DNA of 64,000 nucleotides, from NCBI GenBank assembly GCA_021234155.1, contig JAJEKV010000072.1, forward strand, positions 6,466,563 to 6,530,562, read 5' to 3'. The translations under genes and the position numbers were made by a program. Below the pieces are notes generated by a model. The model searched no databases. It had not been told where the DNA came from and saw only the letters and a list, made by a program, of their open reading frames with translations. This document shows, piece by piece, positions 9,270 to 20,172 of the stretch. This DNA is from Isoetes taiwanensis. Lineage: Eukaryota; Streptophyta; Lycopodiopsida; Isoetales; Isoetaceae. Within the stretch, counting starts at the first letter, position 1, and each line of letters opens with the position of its first letter.

Positions 9270-11181
9270 GATGTTGTTAAGCTCTTTGTGCATATGGGAA
9301 ACAAATTGGGTAAAAGACGCCCTCTTGTAGACGATGATTCGAGCAAAACTAGATGCAGCAGATGCAGATGAGCTTCTTTATGCCAGACTCTGGCCTTCAA
9401 GAAAGGATATGCTTTCATCTTGAACAACACGGTATGTTCTTAATCTGATTTTGCATGTTTTTGGAGCTTTTTTGTGGATCGAAACACTGCCAGAGCCACA
9501 GGAAGCTTTGTGTTGCCATAGCCTAAAGTTGGTTTTGCAGGTTGCAACTGGCCTTGCAGAAGTTCCATTAAATGTAATTGCTGGTGGCTTGTCAAGATTA
9601 GAAGTAGTTTGCCCATCCGTATCAAGCTTGATTCTCTCAAAGTTTTGCAGATAATTGGACCTCGAGTATGTTTCTTTGAGTTTTTAAATCAAGAACATAG
9701 AGATATCTTTTATCAGCATGGTAGTCATTTGGATAGATGTCAAATGTAGAAAAGATTTGGCTTCAGGATGCATGATATGTATGCAAAAAGAAAAAGAAAA
9801 GGGAGAAAAATTAAAGAACCAAAGAAATATTGAGTCTCGTGCTTAGAGGCATAGTTGTGTAGGAAAATAGTTCGAAATATAATATGGAACTTATGGTGAT
9901 GAAGTATATTCTAATGCTAGTTATTATATGCAGACGAAGAAAAAGACTCCTGCAAGTGCTTCTGCTTATTTTAGATATGCAAAGGACGTTGGCAGGAATG
10001 ATGTGATTATTGTAGTTCCTGGTCATTGGATTGATCCAGGATATGAGGCAGGCAGACCAGGAGAACATGAATTTAATTTAGAGGTTAGCATGGAATTTAC
10101 TTTTATGAGTTTATGTGCCAAACCATTATGTCAGGTGATGACCAATGACCAAGCATATACCTTCCATATCAGGATTATATTTGTTTCTTCTCCATATTAA
10201 ATTGTCTCAGGTAGTAAATATACTGGAGAAGCAATTGCATGGAAATGGATGGGAAGTTCTTAGGCCTAATCGTGATGCACCTCATTTATCTTGGGAAGAA
10301 TATCTTAATTGGGTTTCAAAACAGGTATGCATTTGCCTACTTATTTGGGTCTTCTCTTAGGAGTTTGGAAGTCAAGTTAGTATTGCCATTGAACAAACAA
10401 TACCTGACGCATTAAGACTTTGTAAACTCTTGAAAACTTTGGCACCTTGATGGCTTCTTTATGTGATTATTTATGTTATGCCTGGTTAGATACATTTCCC
10501 AGTCCGCATCTTATTGTAATTGTAAAATGTGAATTTGCTGGCTTGCAGACTCTGAAAGGCACTCCTCTTTTGGAAATACATGGGCAGGTATGTTCACTTG
10601 CTAATTTTATGTTCAATGCAAGTAATAAAGTAACTAATGAAGTTCTGCAGGGTTCAAATGCTGATTATAGAGGCTATGTTTTAGGGTAATTGGAGATGCT
10701 AATGCCCCATTGAATAAAGTATGGATTAGAAATCAAGTTCGTTTACTTTTTGCCAACAAAACTACTGTATTTACTTAAATACATGATATCAGGAACTGGC
10801 TGGAGATTTTGGCTATTTTCAAATGGATTGGAGAGATCTTGCAGTTCCCGTTGAGGAGGAGTGATTTTGGAAAGTTTTAATTTAGATGAGTTATTTTTAC
10901 TCTATAATAAAATCTATGAAGCTTTTTCTTTTGTAGTTATTAATTATCATTCCTTTCTATTCTATTCTATTCTATTCTATTCATACATGCAATCAACATA
11001 ACAGGTATTACAAATGGCGCCTTGGCATCGAACTTGGGCAGTCATAAGGCTTGCAAATCGCATTGTTGCTTGCATTGAGCGTGCAAGCTCAAAAAATTGT
11101 GCTTCTCGTAGAATTCACGTTGAATTAGATGGAGAAGAAGATTTGATCTCAATGGACCAGCCTAGTTTCCATGTGAAATAG
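9270..11181 (+). pseudogene. N-acetylmuramoyl-L-alanine amidase-like gene (cyanobacterial type), decayed, eight exons
   Basis: Eight exons can be read: 9270-9431, 9541-9665, 9934-10083, 10211-10324, 10549-10587, 10651-10718, 10793-10890 and 11005-11181. Most junctions are GT-AG and in phase. They encode LAFKKGYAFILNNT, VATGLAEVPLNVIAGG, VVPGHWIDPGYE, PGEHEFNLE, PHLSWEEYLNWVS, LLEIHGQ, DYRGYVLG, FGYFQMDWRDLAVP, GGVILESFN and MAPWHRTW. The zinc-ligand pattern of Amidase_3 enzymes (His in PGH, a Glu in GEHEFN, His in EIHGQ) and the C-terminal (R)GGVILESFN are visible. Such enzymes cut the amide between muramic acid and L-Ala of peptidoglycan. It is broken by 1-bp shifts near 9416-9420 or upstream, at about 9610-9620, in exon 6 (68 nt where 69 are needed) and near 10855, by a TGA where an Arg codon would be, and by a lost donor after 10890. 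A plastid role is inference. Confidence 0.6.
10955..10982 (+). repeat. (TTCTA)n microsatellite
   Basis: Five pentanucleotide units in the last intron of the amidase-like pseudogene. Confidence 0.9.
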
Positions 11182-12122
11182 CTGCAGCAATGCTCATGTG
11201 TATATCGATTCTTCATCAGCTATTTCTCGGCATTTTTTCACAGTGGAAGTTTGTTTATATGGGACCCATCATTTTGTAGATGCATCTGCGCATAGAGTTT
11301 GTATAATATCACCACAGCTTTTGTACAAGGTTGTTTCTCAGCTCTAGGACAAGCAAACACATGGTTTTGATGAATGTAAGTGTTGCTCCGTAAGAGTTTA
11401 TGTTAAAAATTTTGCTTGCCATAGTGTACAGTTGGCAAGCGTTGTGCGCCATTGACGAGAAGAAAGAATTACTTGTGGACTTGTTTTTCAACCTTTTATG
11501 ATTTCTATTCTATCTGATGAAAACAAATGACCCTTCAATAAAGAGCCACGCAATACTCAAGAACCAGACTATTGGTAATATCATAGATTGAGCAGATCTG
11601 TCTGCGAAATCAAGTGGTTACGTTTTAGTTCATTTTTTATCAGTTAAAGTTCCATTGTTTCTCTACAACAAACTTATGATTGAATAAGCGTTGAATATTT
11701 GGATTTAAGTTACTACAAACGCAACCGGACAACCCATTCTTTTCTAATAAATAAGTAATCCGACATCTTGCTTCAAAGATGGTATGAAATGTGGGTTTGA
11801 AAGAAAATATTTTATTGCACGATGGCATATCTATTGGCCTCCAAGAACTTCTTTTGTTGCACCACATCAACGTAATACTCAGCCATATAACTCTGATGCC
11901 TTCTCTGGTGAAGAATACGGGCGTATGCGGTGAATATGCAGCTGATTGAGATTCTTAACAATTATCAAAGCATTTTGTCAAGTTTATCGGACCGCCGTAT
12001 CCAGTCCGGGATGTGGTATTTTCTGCCTTTTGTGGGCTATGCATTAGTGTAAATGTTGAGGTTCTCAACACTAACCCATCAACACCGGGCTTGGTTTGGT
12101 AGTGGAGGAATATTATCTTTTT
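11182..12122. other. No recognised gene (3' flank of the amidase pseudogene)
   Basis: AT-rich sequence. It presumably includes the former 3' UTR of the amidase-like gene (TTTTGTAGATGCATC and so on). No other motif is supported. Confidence 0.4.
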
Positions 12123-12290
12123 GGGTTGCCCTTAGGCGGGCAAGCCATTGTCCATGTGGGTTTATGGCATATTTCAAGTATATGCTAGTATATGCCAAGA
12201 ATGCCAATGACTGCTCCAAACTTGCTATAGGGTGTAAACTGGCAGTGGCTGCTGTTCTTGGGCATCCATCTGGAAATTGGCTAACCGGTG
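12123..12290 (+). mobile_element. R1 repeat, second copy
   Basis: GGGTTGCCCTTAGGCGGGCA, then CATGTGGGTTTATGGCATAT, GTATATGCTAGTATATGCC and TGACTGCTCC. It matches the end at 7115 and the inner segment at 8905 as one continuous stretch. This shows what an uninterrupted R1 copy looks like. Confidence 0.6.
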
Positions 12291-12358
12291 CTTAAGCGAC
12301 GGAGTTGCTACTCTTCTTGAAGGTCTGTTGAAGGCCCGTAAGAACAAGTGGCAACCAA

Positions 12359-12651
12359 ATGCTTCTTAAAGTGATCCGTTCTTCGTGGTCATATCTTTTT
12401 GTATTGTCTGCATCTAAACGTTCTAGAAACGGTCTAACCAGCTATTGTCAGTCTCTAATTGGACGAGCAAATTTAGATGCAGCGGATGCAGATGAACTCT
12501 TTTATGCCAGACCCTGGCTTTCAAGAAAGGATATGCTTTCATCTTGAACAGCACGGTATGTTGTTAATCTGATTTTGGATGCTTTTGGAGCTTTGTGGAT
12601 CGAAACACTGCCAGAGCCGCAGGAAGCTTTGCGTTGCCATAGCCTAAAGTG
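12359..12651 (+). pseudogene. Amidase-like gene fragment, copy 2 (N-terminal exon only)
   Basis: From 12466 to 12651 this is a close copy of 9342-9531: the exon encoding LDAADADELFYA and LAFKKGYAFILNST, its donor (CACG|GTATGT at 12555) and the first part of the next intron. The copy stops before the second exon. Both copies share the same apparent 1-bp loss between ELFYA (or ELLYA) and QTLAF, so the damage came before the duplication. Upstream, a frame from the ATG at 12359 is rich in Ser, Arg and hydroxylated residues (SSWSYLF, SASKRSRN). It would suit an organelle transit peptide, but no cleavage site can be shown. Confidence 0.6.
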
Positions 12652-12659
12652 TCTGATAT

Positions 12660-12869
12660 TTGTTTCTTATGTTTGTAGATGAGAACGCTTTAGTATTATC
12701 CTATGAATATCATGGAAGACATATTTTTCTCTGGATCATGTATATTATTCATCACCTCTCTGTCAATTTGTTTTTTGAATCATTGAATATTTCTAGAGCT
12801 ACTTCTTTACTACAAGTTCCTGTCCCCTGCTCAGAAAATAGGGTGAAGATTGAAATTCTACCTATGCCA
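12660..12869 (+). other. Possible orphan exon, unidentified
   Basis: A frame from FVDENALVLSYEYHG to VKIEILPMP is open over about 210 bases and ends at a good donor (CCA|GTAAGT). It reads like protein-coding sequence (SLLQVPVPCSENRVK) but I do not recognise the family, and no partner exon was found. It could be another captured fragment in the composite element. Confidence 0.3.
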
Positions 12870-13344
12870 GTAAGTAATTTGATTTTTTTCAAGATAGCCC
12901 AATGCCAATTGGATATAATGCAACAATATCTGCCCCACATATGCATGGTGCCTATCTTGAGCTGCTAGAGAATCATCTTCAGTGTGGAATGCATGCCTGA
13001 TGTTGGTTCAAGCAAGTTGATGTTTTAGAGTCTGAATTATGCTTTAGCTAAAAAATATAAGAGCCCGTCTTTATTATAGAGAAAATGGGAAATGTTAAAT
13101 TCACGTAGTAGTAAAAGACTACTATAAATGTCGTCTGTTGGATTCATGCAAAGCATAACAAAAAGGCTCAACATGAAACAACAAAACAAAAACTATAAAA
13201 ACACCCTCTCGTGCCACCGGAAGGCAACCCCTCGTGCGCAGCACCTTGTTCGTTTCTTTTTCTTACTGCCACATCATCAAATAATACCTTTGAGATAATG
13301 ACTTTAATATTTTCAAGATACCTACTATCCTCCCTTTTTTTTAC
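12870..13344. other. No recognised gene
   Basis: AT-rich sequence. Near 13215-13255 lies a short dispersed word (GCAACCCCTCGTGCGCAG, CACCTTGTT) that recurs inverted near 15605-15640 and again near 15940-15965. Confidence 0.4.
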
Positions 13345-13535
13345 ATTGCCTATCCAAGAGCTCTCGCTGCCCTACGTCACCCCCCGTGTGAATATGCACC
13401 CAAACCAAAGGGGGTTTAAGGGGGATTTTAATGTAAATGTGTTGGACCCAATGGTTGTGTTAGTTAATGTTAATTTTAATTATATGTTGGTTGTTATAGT
13501 AAAAAAAAATTTGGGCCCTTCGGGCCCTAAGAGAA
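13345..13535 (+). mobile_element. Fold-back element, partial copy 2 (one arm)
   Basis: It contains TATCCAAGAGCTCTCGCTGC, GTGTGAATATGCACCC and AAAGGGGGTTTAAGGG, matching the right arm of the elements at 8275 and 21308. It ends in a hairpin, GGGCCCTTCGGGCCC (near 13515-13530), followed by TAAG. The other arm is missing. Confidence 0.75.
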
Positions 13536-14260
13536 GCATAAGATAATGTAATTTAATTATATATGCTTTAAAAGCATATTATTTAAAAATTTATTAAATT
13601 ATTGAAGATAGCAAAAGTGTTAAAGCAAATTTGAAGCACTCAAAATGGATAGCGGCTTAGGATACGATGCATGTGTTGGTTGATTTGCCTATCAAACAAT
13701 CTGCAGAGGGCAGTTAGCCTGTTTATTTGTGCACGTAATTACACGTTCGTTGATTTGCATCTCTTCAATTTCGGCGACATTTTCTTGTGCAGGATGATTA
13801 ATCTCATACGTGATGCCTTCTGCTTGCATGACTCCCGTCGTGATGTTGAGCTTGCGCCTCGTCTATTTCTTGCCATTCGCCTCATTGTAATATTTGGAAC
13901 TAATATCTACCAAAAAAAAAAATAACCCAATTGTTAATAACTAATATGTAGCAACACAACCTTGTCATAGTAATATGTAGGAAACCCCAAGGAAACTTGT
14001 AATACTAATATGTAGCAACAAGGGTTACATTTTTTTGCAAGGTTAAAGGCTGTTTTTTTGTGACTTCTCGATTTAGGGCAGGTTAGGACACGCTAGGGTT
14101 TTGGGATTCTACAATGGCAGCGTGCATGCTCGAAGACATGCTTATGGGGCCGGTTTTTTCAGAGCTGTTGTGAAATTTGGAGCAGATGCAAGATGCTGGA
14201 TCGTGTGGCAGCGAAGATGTAATCAGATAATGTAATCGATGGCCTACGGCATGCGTAATC
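13536..14260. other. No recognised gene
   Basis: AT-rich sequence with three loose copies of TAATATGTAGCAACA-like words (13945-14025), which resemble the start of R2. Confidence 0.4.
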
Positions 14261-14267
14261 CGCCCCC

Positions 14268-14460
14268 GGGCATGCAGAGTCCGGCTATGGCAGGCTTCAA
14301 GATCTGTGTCCATCTTCACTTCAGCATTCTAGATATTTGCCTGCAGGTTTTATGGCAGCAAAAATGTAATGGGCCAAAGTTTTGGATTGGCCCTGGCATG
14401 CGGGTTCCGGCTATGGCAGGCTAGATTGGCCCTGGCATGCAGATTCCGGCTATGGCAGGC
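14268..14460. repeat. Interspersed GGCATGC...CCGGCTATGGCAGGC repeats
   Basis: GGCATGC followed by TCCGGCTATGGCAGGC occurs near 14270, 14397 and 14434. The two later copies are 37 bp apart, and each is preceded by GATTGGCCCT. The word TTTGCCTGCAGGTTTT appears twice between and after them. Confidence 0.8.
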
Positions 14461-14717
14461 CATGCTAGGTATTTGCCTGCAGGTTTTGGATTCCTAAATG
14501 CAAGACCAAGTAATAAAACAATAGAATAACAAACAATCCTTCAAGATCTGTCTCCATCTGCACTACAATAGAATGACAAACAACGGATCATGAAATATCT
14601 GCCATCAAATATGTATAGCATAATAACAGAATGGAGGACGGATTTTCTTATGAATATGTAGCTCATGCTCATGCTATAAGATGAAATAAGATTATAAGAA
14701 TATGTAGCAAACAAGAA

Positions 14718-15089
14718 ACAAAAATCTTGCATACCACAATTGTTGAATGAATTGTTGAACAGGACGGATCGAAAAACCAGCAGAAGAATTTTGAGAGAAG
14801 AGAACTTCTCTGGTTTCATGCGAGAACTTCTCTGGTTTCATCAAAAATCTTGCATACCACAATTGTTGAATGAATTGTTGAACAGTACGGATCGAAAAAC
14901 CAGCAGAAGAAATTTTGAGAGAAGAGAACTTCTCTGGTTTCATGCGAGAACTTCTCTGGTTTCATCAAAAATCTTACATACCACAATTGTTGAATGAATT
15001 GTTGAACAGAACGGATCGAAAAACCAACAGAAGAATTTTTGAGAGAAGAGAACTTCTCTGGTTTCATGCGAGAACTTCTCTGGTTTCAT
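14718..15089. repeat. Tandem repeat, three copies of 123-124 bp
   Basis: AAAATCTT-CATACCACAA starts at 14721, 14844 and 14968. Each unit ends with two direct copies of GAGAACTTCTCTGGTTTCAT. The core GAGAACTTCTC is itself an inverted repeat. Open frames on both strands are by-products of the period being near a multiple of three. Confidence 0.95.
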
Positions 15090-15144
15090 GCATATGCATA
15101 CGAATAAGGAGGACAAGATAAGAACCGTTAGATTGATCGACGCT

Positions 15145-15275
15145 CCAAAAAAGCCGCACTCTAGAAATACTATTTAGTATGGCCCAATGAATACAGCACT
15201 GAAATCATAGGAAAACCATGCCAAAAAGCGTACAAAATCACAAAGAAAACCCCCTGTTATTATGCTACATATTAA
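15145..15275 (-). mobile_element. R2 repeat, minus copy
   Basis: Read on the minus strand it has the same order as 7193-7335: GTAGCATAATAACAGGGGG, a CATGG-TTTTCCTATGATTT stretch, and AGTATTTCTAGAGTGC. It could be the right end of the 8-kb composite element. Confidence 0.7.
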
Positions 15276-16827
15276 ATATTAATGGCATTGCCTTCTAGAG
15301 GCCAATGGTCCTTTGAGTCCCAAATTACTATTTTTACAAATTGTAATCTTTCTCCTTTTGCTTGTTATGTTTGATGTTTGGCTTGCCCTTTTATTTGTAT
15401 GTTTTTCCCCTTTTCTGATGTGATTATTGGATAGTGATTGACCATTGCATTGGATAATTGGTTTGGGGTTTTTTAATTAGAGATTAATCTCGACCGTCCA
15501 TTTGATCCAACAATTGATCTTAGCCCCTGTCCATAAACCTCCATGTCTTAGCCCCTTTCCATGCTCTTTTGCTTTGGGTTCTAGTTTGCTTTATAATGTA
15601 CAAAAAAAACAAGGTGCTGCGCACGGAGGGTTGCCCTCCATGGCCGGAGAGTGAAGTGGCTTAAGTTGTAGTTGTAGACAATAGAGTGTTTGAATCGAAA
15701 TTGCTATTTTAGGACATTGACATTTTGTGAAGGTGATGGTACGCATTTGCATTACTAAGTTCTGCTTAGGTGTTGAGGTGTTGTTGGAGTAGGATGTAGT
15801 TGGACATATGGACACTGGGATTTGAGCGCAAGGTATTGGTATTTGGTGCTTGGTATGGAACTAGGATGGCAGAAGCATAAGGAGAAGTGTAATAAAGGAG
15901 AGAATGGATGTACATGTTCGAGCCCTGCTCGGGCCATCGGACCCCTTGTGCACAGCACCTTGTTAATCTTGCATTGGTTGCATGTGTAAATCCTGTTCGT
16001 TTGAATATGTGGATTGGAATTTAGCTTTTCTATTTGAGTTAATAAACTATTCGAAAGCATCTTTTCATTGGAAGGTAAGTTGTAACAACACAACTGAAGT
16101 TATGCATTGATAGATACAACGACATGCCAAGATATAGCTTTTAGCCTTGTACTTCAATATTTGGAGCAAAGATGACTCCCCTACCAAAACAAAAGAAACC
16201 AACAAATATAAAAGAAACGTTGACATAATATAACAAAAACATGGACTTGTAATTGGTTGTGTTAGATATTGCCTTCTCAACTTTGTTAATACATACAACA
16301 TTTACAAGCGCAAGTCAATTATGGAAATGTGCCAAGCAAACCTGGATGCTGATTTTTTTCCTATTTTTCTACTTAGGTTCGGTCTATTTTCTTTACTAGA
16401 TAGATCAGCATACTGCTCCTCCTAACATCTTCATCACGGCCTGATACAAAACAAGTGACATCAACCTCGAAGATTTTCAAACTGTTACCTTAAATGATAT
16501 GTGAAAAAAATGCACATTTAAATATCATTAATTAGACTAAGGCACTAATATGTTTACAAAATGCTACAAAAGTGGAGCTCTAGGACCATTTTGCATTTTC
16601 AAATATGCAATGAATGAAAAACTGGCAGAGAAGAATCGTGTATCTATTTGTCCTTATAGGAAGTGTTTGGATGGCATAACATTTGCACTCCATGATAGAA
16701 CATTATCTTTATGCCATCATGTTTGCAAATATGAGAACAACTACAAAGATTATAAGGGATGCTTGATCTAGGCTGCTTTACTTGCTTTAAGTCATCATCC
16801 TTTCTTTGTGTGCCATGTAAGCCATAA
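15276..16827. other. No recognised gene
   Basis: Mostly AT-rich. Short dispersed words (GTGCTGCGCACGGAGGG near 15612, CCCTTGTGCACAGCACC near 15943) recall 13215-13255 and may be ends of another small element. A plus-strand frame at 16550-16771 is Cys/His-rich (ICPYRKC, LCHHVC) but I cannot place it. Confidence 0.4.
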
Positions 16828-17035
16828 GGCGTTCAAATGCAAATTCACATCTTTGTCTTTCATCAAACTCATAACGCTTGTTTTTCAAGGTTGTAACCTG
16901 TCTCTTTGGCATACGGTTTTCAAATGTATTCACATCTCTATCTTCCCCCAATAGCATAAGTCCTTTTTTTTCCAGCATTGTAACTTATCCCTTTGGCATA
17001 AGGTTTTCAATGTAAATTCACATCTTTGTCTTCCA
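16828..17035. repeat. Imperfect tandem repeat, about 85 bp
   Basis: GTTTTCAAATGTATTCACAT-like words followed by CT(T/A)TGTCTTCC recur near 16828, 16911 and 17000. Each is preceded by TTGTAAC-TGTC-CTTTGGCATA. Confidence 0.7.
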
Positions 17036-17656
17036 TTCAGATATATGAAGCTTTATTCTGCGTACTTCATGGTCCCCTCTTAAGCTAATGAGAGCTAGTA
17101 AATACCTGGGAATATTTACTGCAGAAATGTCAAATTTTCTGTCTCAATGCTGGTAAAATCCGTCTACTCTGCTGAACCTTCCAAGGATCATTTGGAAAGA
17201 AAAACGTATGTGATCCTCAAAGTGTTCCAAATGATTTTTTGAAAACTGCACGTCTTCATGCACTTCAAGGACGCTATGTTTTGGGCTTTGCTTGTAGGTC
17301 GTATCTCCACATATCCTATAGATTGACAAGCCAGTTATCCAATAGATCTGCAGAGGCATGGAATCAGAAGAAAGTCCAGCATGAAATTACACAAAGTACA
17401 TTAGCATCCATCTTGTATTTCTTTCTCTTACTCTTAACCATCATTAATTTCTATCTTTTACTTCATGAGCAATAGTTTTCTTGGCCTCCAAGTTCTAAGC
17501 ATCCTATAAAAGAACATTCATACATCATATTATCCTATAGGAAGGTTGCAAATTACGTGAAACACTGATGGAGGCCTTCCATGGGAGACATGGGCAATGA
17601 GCCTTACCACCTGCAAGACCAGAACAACAGTTAAAGTAATCCTTGAGTGAGAGTAA
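17036..17656. other. No recognised gene
   Basis: AT-rich sequence without motifs I can name. Confidence 0.4.
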
Positions 17657-17800
17657 ATATGTAGCATAATAACAGGGGGTTGTTTTTAAGTTTTTATACG
17701 TTTTTTCATATGGTTTTTCTATGATTTGGTGGTAGTATTCGTGCAAGTGTACTGAATAGTATTTATAGAGTGCACTCTTTCTCGACCGTTGATTTTTTAT
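17657..17800 (+). mobile_element. R2 repeat, second plus copy
   Basis: GTAGCATAATAACAGGGGG, TTTTTCATATGGTTTTTC, CTATGATTTGGTGG and AGTATTTATAGAGTGCAC follow the same order as 7193-7335. Confidence 0.7.
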
Positions 17801-18002
17801 CAAAAAGTAAATCATGTGGTCATGATTGTACTTCCTTGCATGCGCACAACAGATTTGGCATGTCTTCTGCATGAAATTTCTTATTGATTTTTCCTGTGAA
17901 TTGTGCTCTAAATTTTATTGCGTGGTGTTATGTCCACAAATAAATCGCCGTTGTACTATTTACATGTAGACTAATTTAAAGGGATTAGGCTATGCAACAG
18001 AA

Positions 18003-18082
18003 GTTCCGGAAAACCCTTGCCAAAAACCTCTCGAGTTTTGTCTGTTCCGGAAAACCCTTGCCAAAAACCTCCCGAGTTTTGC
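18003..18082. repeat. 41-bp tandem duplication
   Basis: GTTCCGGAAAACCCTTGCC starts at 18003 and 18044, each followed by AAAAACCTC-CGAGTTTTG. Confidence 0.95.
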
Positions 18083-18596
18083 GTTGATGGCCCTTCAGAA
18101 GGCCCCAGATCATGGACAGTGCCTAGGTTGCAGAAGAAACGTTGGAGAAAGAGAGCAAGTATTTTTCAAATCATTGGAGTAGCCATAGGGCTTCAGGTGG
18201 CGTGGACTCATCTCCTCGATCCGCCAATTCTCTCCTCTTTGAGGCTTCAAATGGTAAGTAAGCATCCCAAGTTTTGTAAAAATGTTCCTCAGCAACTTGT
18301 TATCTAAAGCATATGATTTAAATTCTTTCCCTTATATCTCAATACTCGTATGCAAGCAGCATGCTATCTCTAGAAACATTTGGAAACCAACAGAATCTAA
18401 ACAGTGCACTGGTCGCTTCTACAGAAAACAAGGGGTCAGAGTAGGCCTGAATAATAGAAATATCTTGCAATAGGAGAAGCACACTTTTGACATCTGGCTA
18501 CCTTACACCTTTCAGGAACAAAATTGCAGATGCAGCAGGAGCTCCATAAGCCATAGCCATTGCACGGAATTATTTTGCAATGATGCAAGACAATAG

Positions 18597-19500
18597 GAAG
18601 GAAGGAAGGAAGGAAGTATATTTTTACGTCGCACCACAAAGGCAGCGTCACGAAGGACATGCGACCACAAGTACAAAGAAAACAAAAATACATTGCATGG
18701 GCCGAAGCCCGTGAGCACCATGGCCCGGATTAAAAAACCCCACTGGGGAAAAACCGTTGCCATGATGACCACAGATCCAAAAAGCTATGCTGCTGCAAAA
18801 AGCAACAAGCATACCTCCAACAAACGTAACTTCAACAAACGCCTCGAACCGTGAACCTCTTCACGCCTAGGTGCCGAAGTAATCGGTGCGGACTCATGCA
18901 CGCCGCTTAAACCTCCATCCTCTCATCAAAACCGGGGCAAATAGATGCCGATGCGAGAGATCCCGTGCCGACCCCTCGAGTAACTCGATCAAACCACTAG
19001 ACCATAAGAGCTGCCCCGTAAACAGTAGAGTCCCAAAACCCCCATAGCAACGATTCGGCAAAGGCGGGTGGACCGTGGAGGGCACCGCCGGGGCTGAAAA
19101 CCAACGATCCAATAAGCCCAAGCGCCAGTAAGTCCAGCGGTGGAAGGCGGCGCCAGGGAAAACGCCAGAAGTCGCCGGAGGAGGTGCATCCTCCAGCCTC
19201 GCAAGGCGCCAAAGACCCTACTCCATCGCGGTGCTCCCCGGGCCATTAGCATGCTTTCGCAGCGCCTCGCCAGCATGCACCGGTGCTCAGCAGCACCGAG
19301 GTCCGCCCGTGACGCCATCCATCACCGCTGTGGCCTAGGCGCCATCCATCACCGCCAGAGAGGCTCAGCAGCGCCAGTGCACCCTCAGCGCTGAAGCAAT
19401 CCGTTGATGCTGCCACAACCCCAAAGCAATCCGTTCAGGCTGCCAAGAAAACCCCCAATCCGGTCATGCTGCAACCCCGCCCCACTAAAATGCTTATAAC
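18597..19500. other. GC-rich segment with a (GGAA)n tract at its start
   Basis: After a short GGAA microsatellite (18597-18617) base composition rises sharply and frames on both strands stay open without motifs. The stretch with CCGGATTAAAAAACCCCAC, CACTGGGGAAAAACC and repeated GCGCC/CATCCATCACCG words looks like a mobile-element fragment inserted in AT-rich DNA, but no domain can be read. Confidence 0.3.
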
Positions 19501-19659
19501 TCGCGAAATATGGCTCTGATTGACCTGAAATTTGTTGCAGAAGATAGAGGGCGCAAATACCTTCAATTTGATATGCGGCACGGCCTGAGTAGTTATGCTC
19601 AATCAAAGTTTCAAGGCTGGGCCATGGGCGCTGGGCGCCACAAGCAAGCGTCATCAACT

Positions 19660-20172
19660 CATGCAAGTCTTCTCTTTGAATCATTTAAAGTCACATTCTC
19701 CATTATTTTGAAAGCATGAGCAGTAGAACACGACAGGTTTATTGGTAGTCTGTAGAAGTATGTGGACTGCAGCAGGAAACTCTGGAGGGTAATTCCCTAT
19801 TAACATGTATGAAAACTGTAATAGAATGGAAGAATCATTGTCATGTATGAAAAGTGGTGATAGAATGGAAGAATTATGCAAAGTATTTGACAGATTACTG
19901 AACAAAAACTTGGTCTTTTGTATGTGTTCATTACAGGTCTTGCCCAATATGCTAAAGGCATAATGGCATTATACTATTTTGAGAGGATGAAAGAAGAACA
20001 TATAAAACCTGATAATATTACATTTTCCTGCAATTTAAGAGCATATCGCAATGTACAGATCATGGAGCGTGGCCTTCACATAGATATTATGATTGGAAGT
20101 AATTTTATGAAAATGTATGCTACGTATGGCAGCTTGGAGTGTGGCATTATAGTCTATGAACATCCAGCATAG
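19660..20172 (+). pseudogene. PPR protein fragment (PLS type)
   Basis: Two in-order pieces are recognisable. Near 19688, VTFSIILKA followed by a stop resembles the VTF-x-x-(I/L)-L-K-A-C helix of PPR motifs. From 19930, ITGLAQYAKG, YYFERMKEE, IKPDNITFSCNLRA and IGSNFMKMYATYGSLE follow the typical (I)-x-GY-x-Q-x-G, F-x-x-M, P-D-x-(I/V)-T-F, G-N-x-L-(V/I)-x-M-Y-(A/S)-x-x-G-x-L order. Organelle RNA-binding PPR proteins have many such motifs. Here only two or so remain, with stops and without start or end, so it is a broken copy. It is in the same orientation as the larger PPR pseudogene at 27-28 kb. Confidence 0.7.

Larger units (their letters stand above)
7193..15275. mobile_element. Candidate 8-kb composite element bounded by inverted R2 copies
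   Basis: R2 in plus orientation starts at 7193, and R2 in minus orientation ends at 15275. Together they give terminal inverted repeats of about 140 bp around 8 kb. Inside are an alternating purine-pyrimidine tract, a fold-back element, two copies of a broken amidase-like gene, part of another fold-back element and several tandem repeats. Captured gene pieces between long inverted ends are the hallmark of Pack-type (for example Mutator-like) elements. No 8-10 bp target-site duplication can be seen at the edges (TGCCTAGA against TAAATATT). The two R2 copies may therefore be independent insertions. Confidence 0.35.

Noticed and set aside
14541-15121. Frames of 68-92 codons in the 123-bp tandem repeat
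   Set aside because: The same peptide is repeated on both strands because the unit is near a multiple of three.
18894-19394. Several 70-110 codon frames in the GC-rich segment
   Set aside because: All frames overlap and read as low-information Arg/Ala/Gly sequence.
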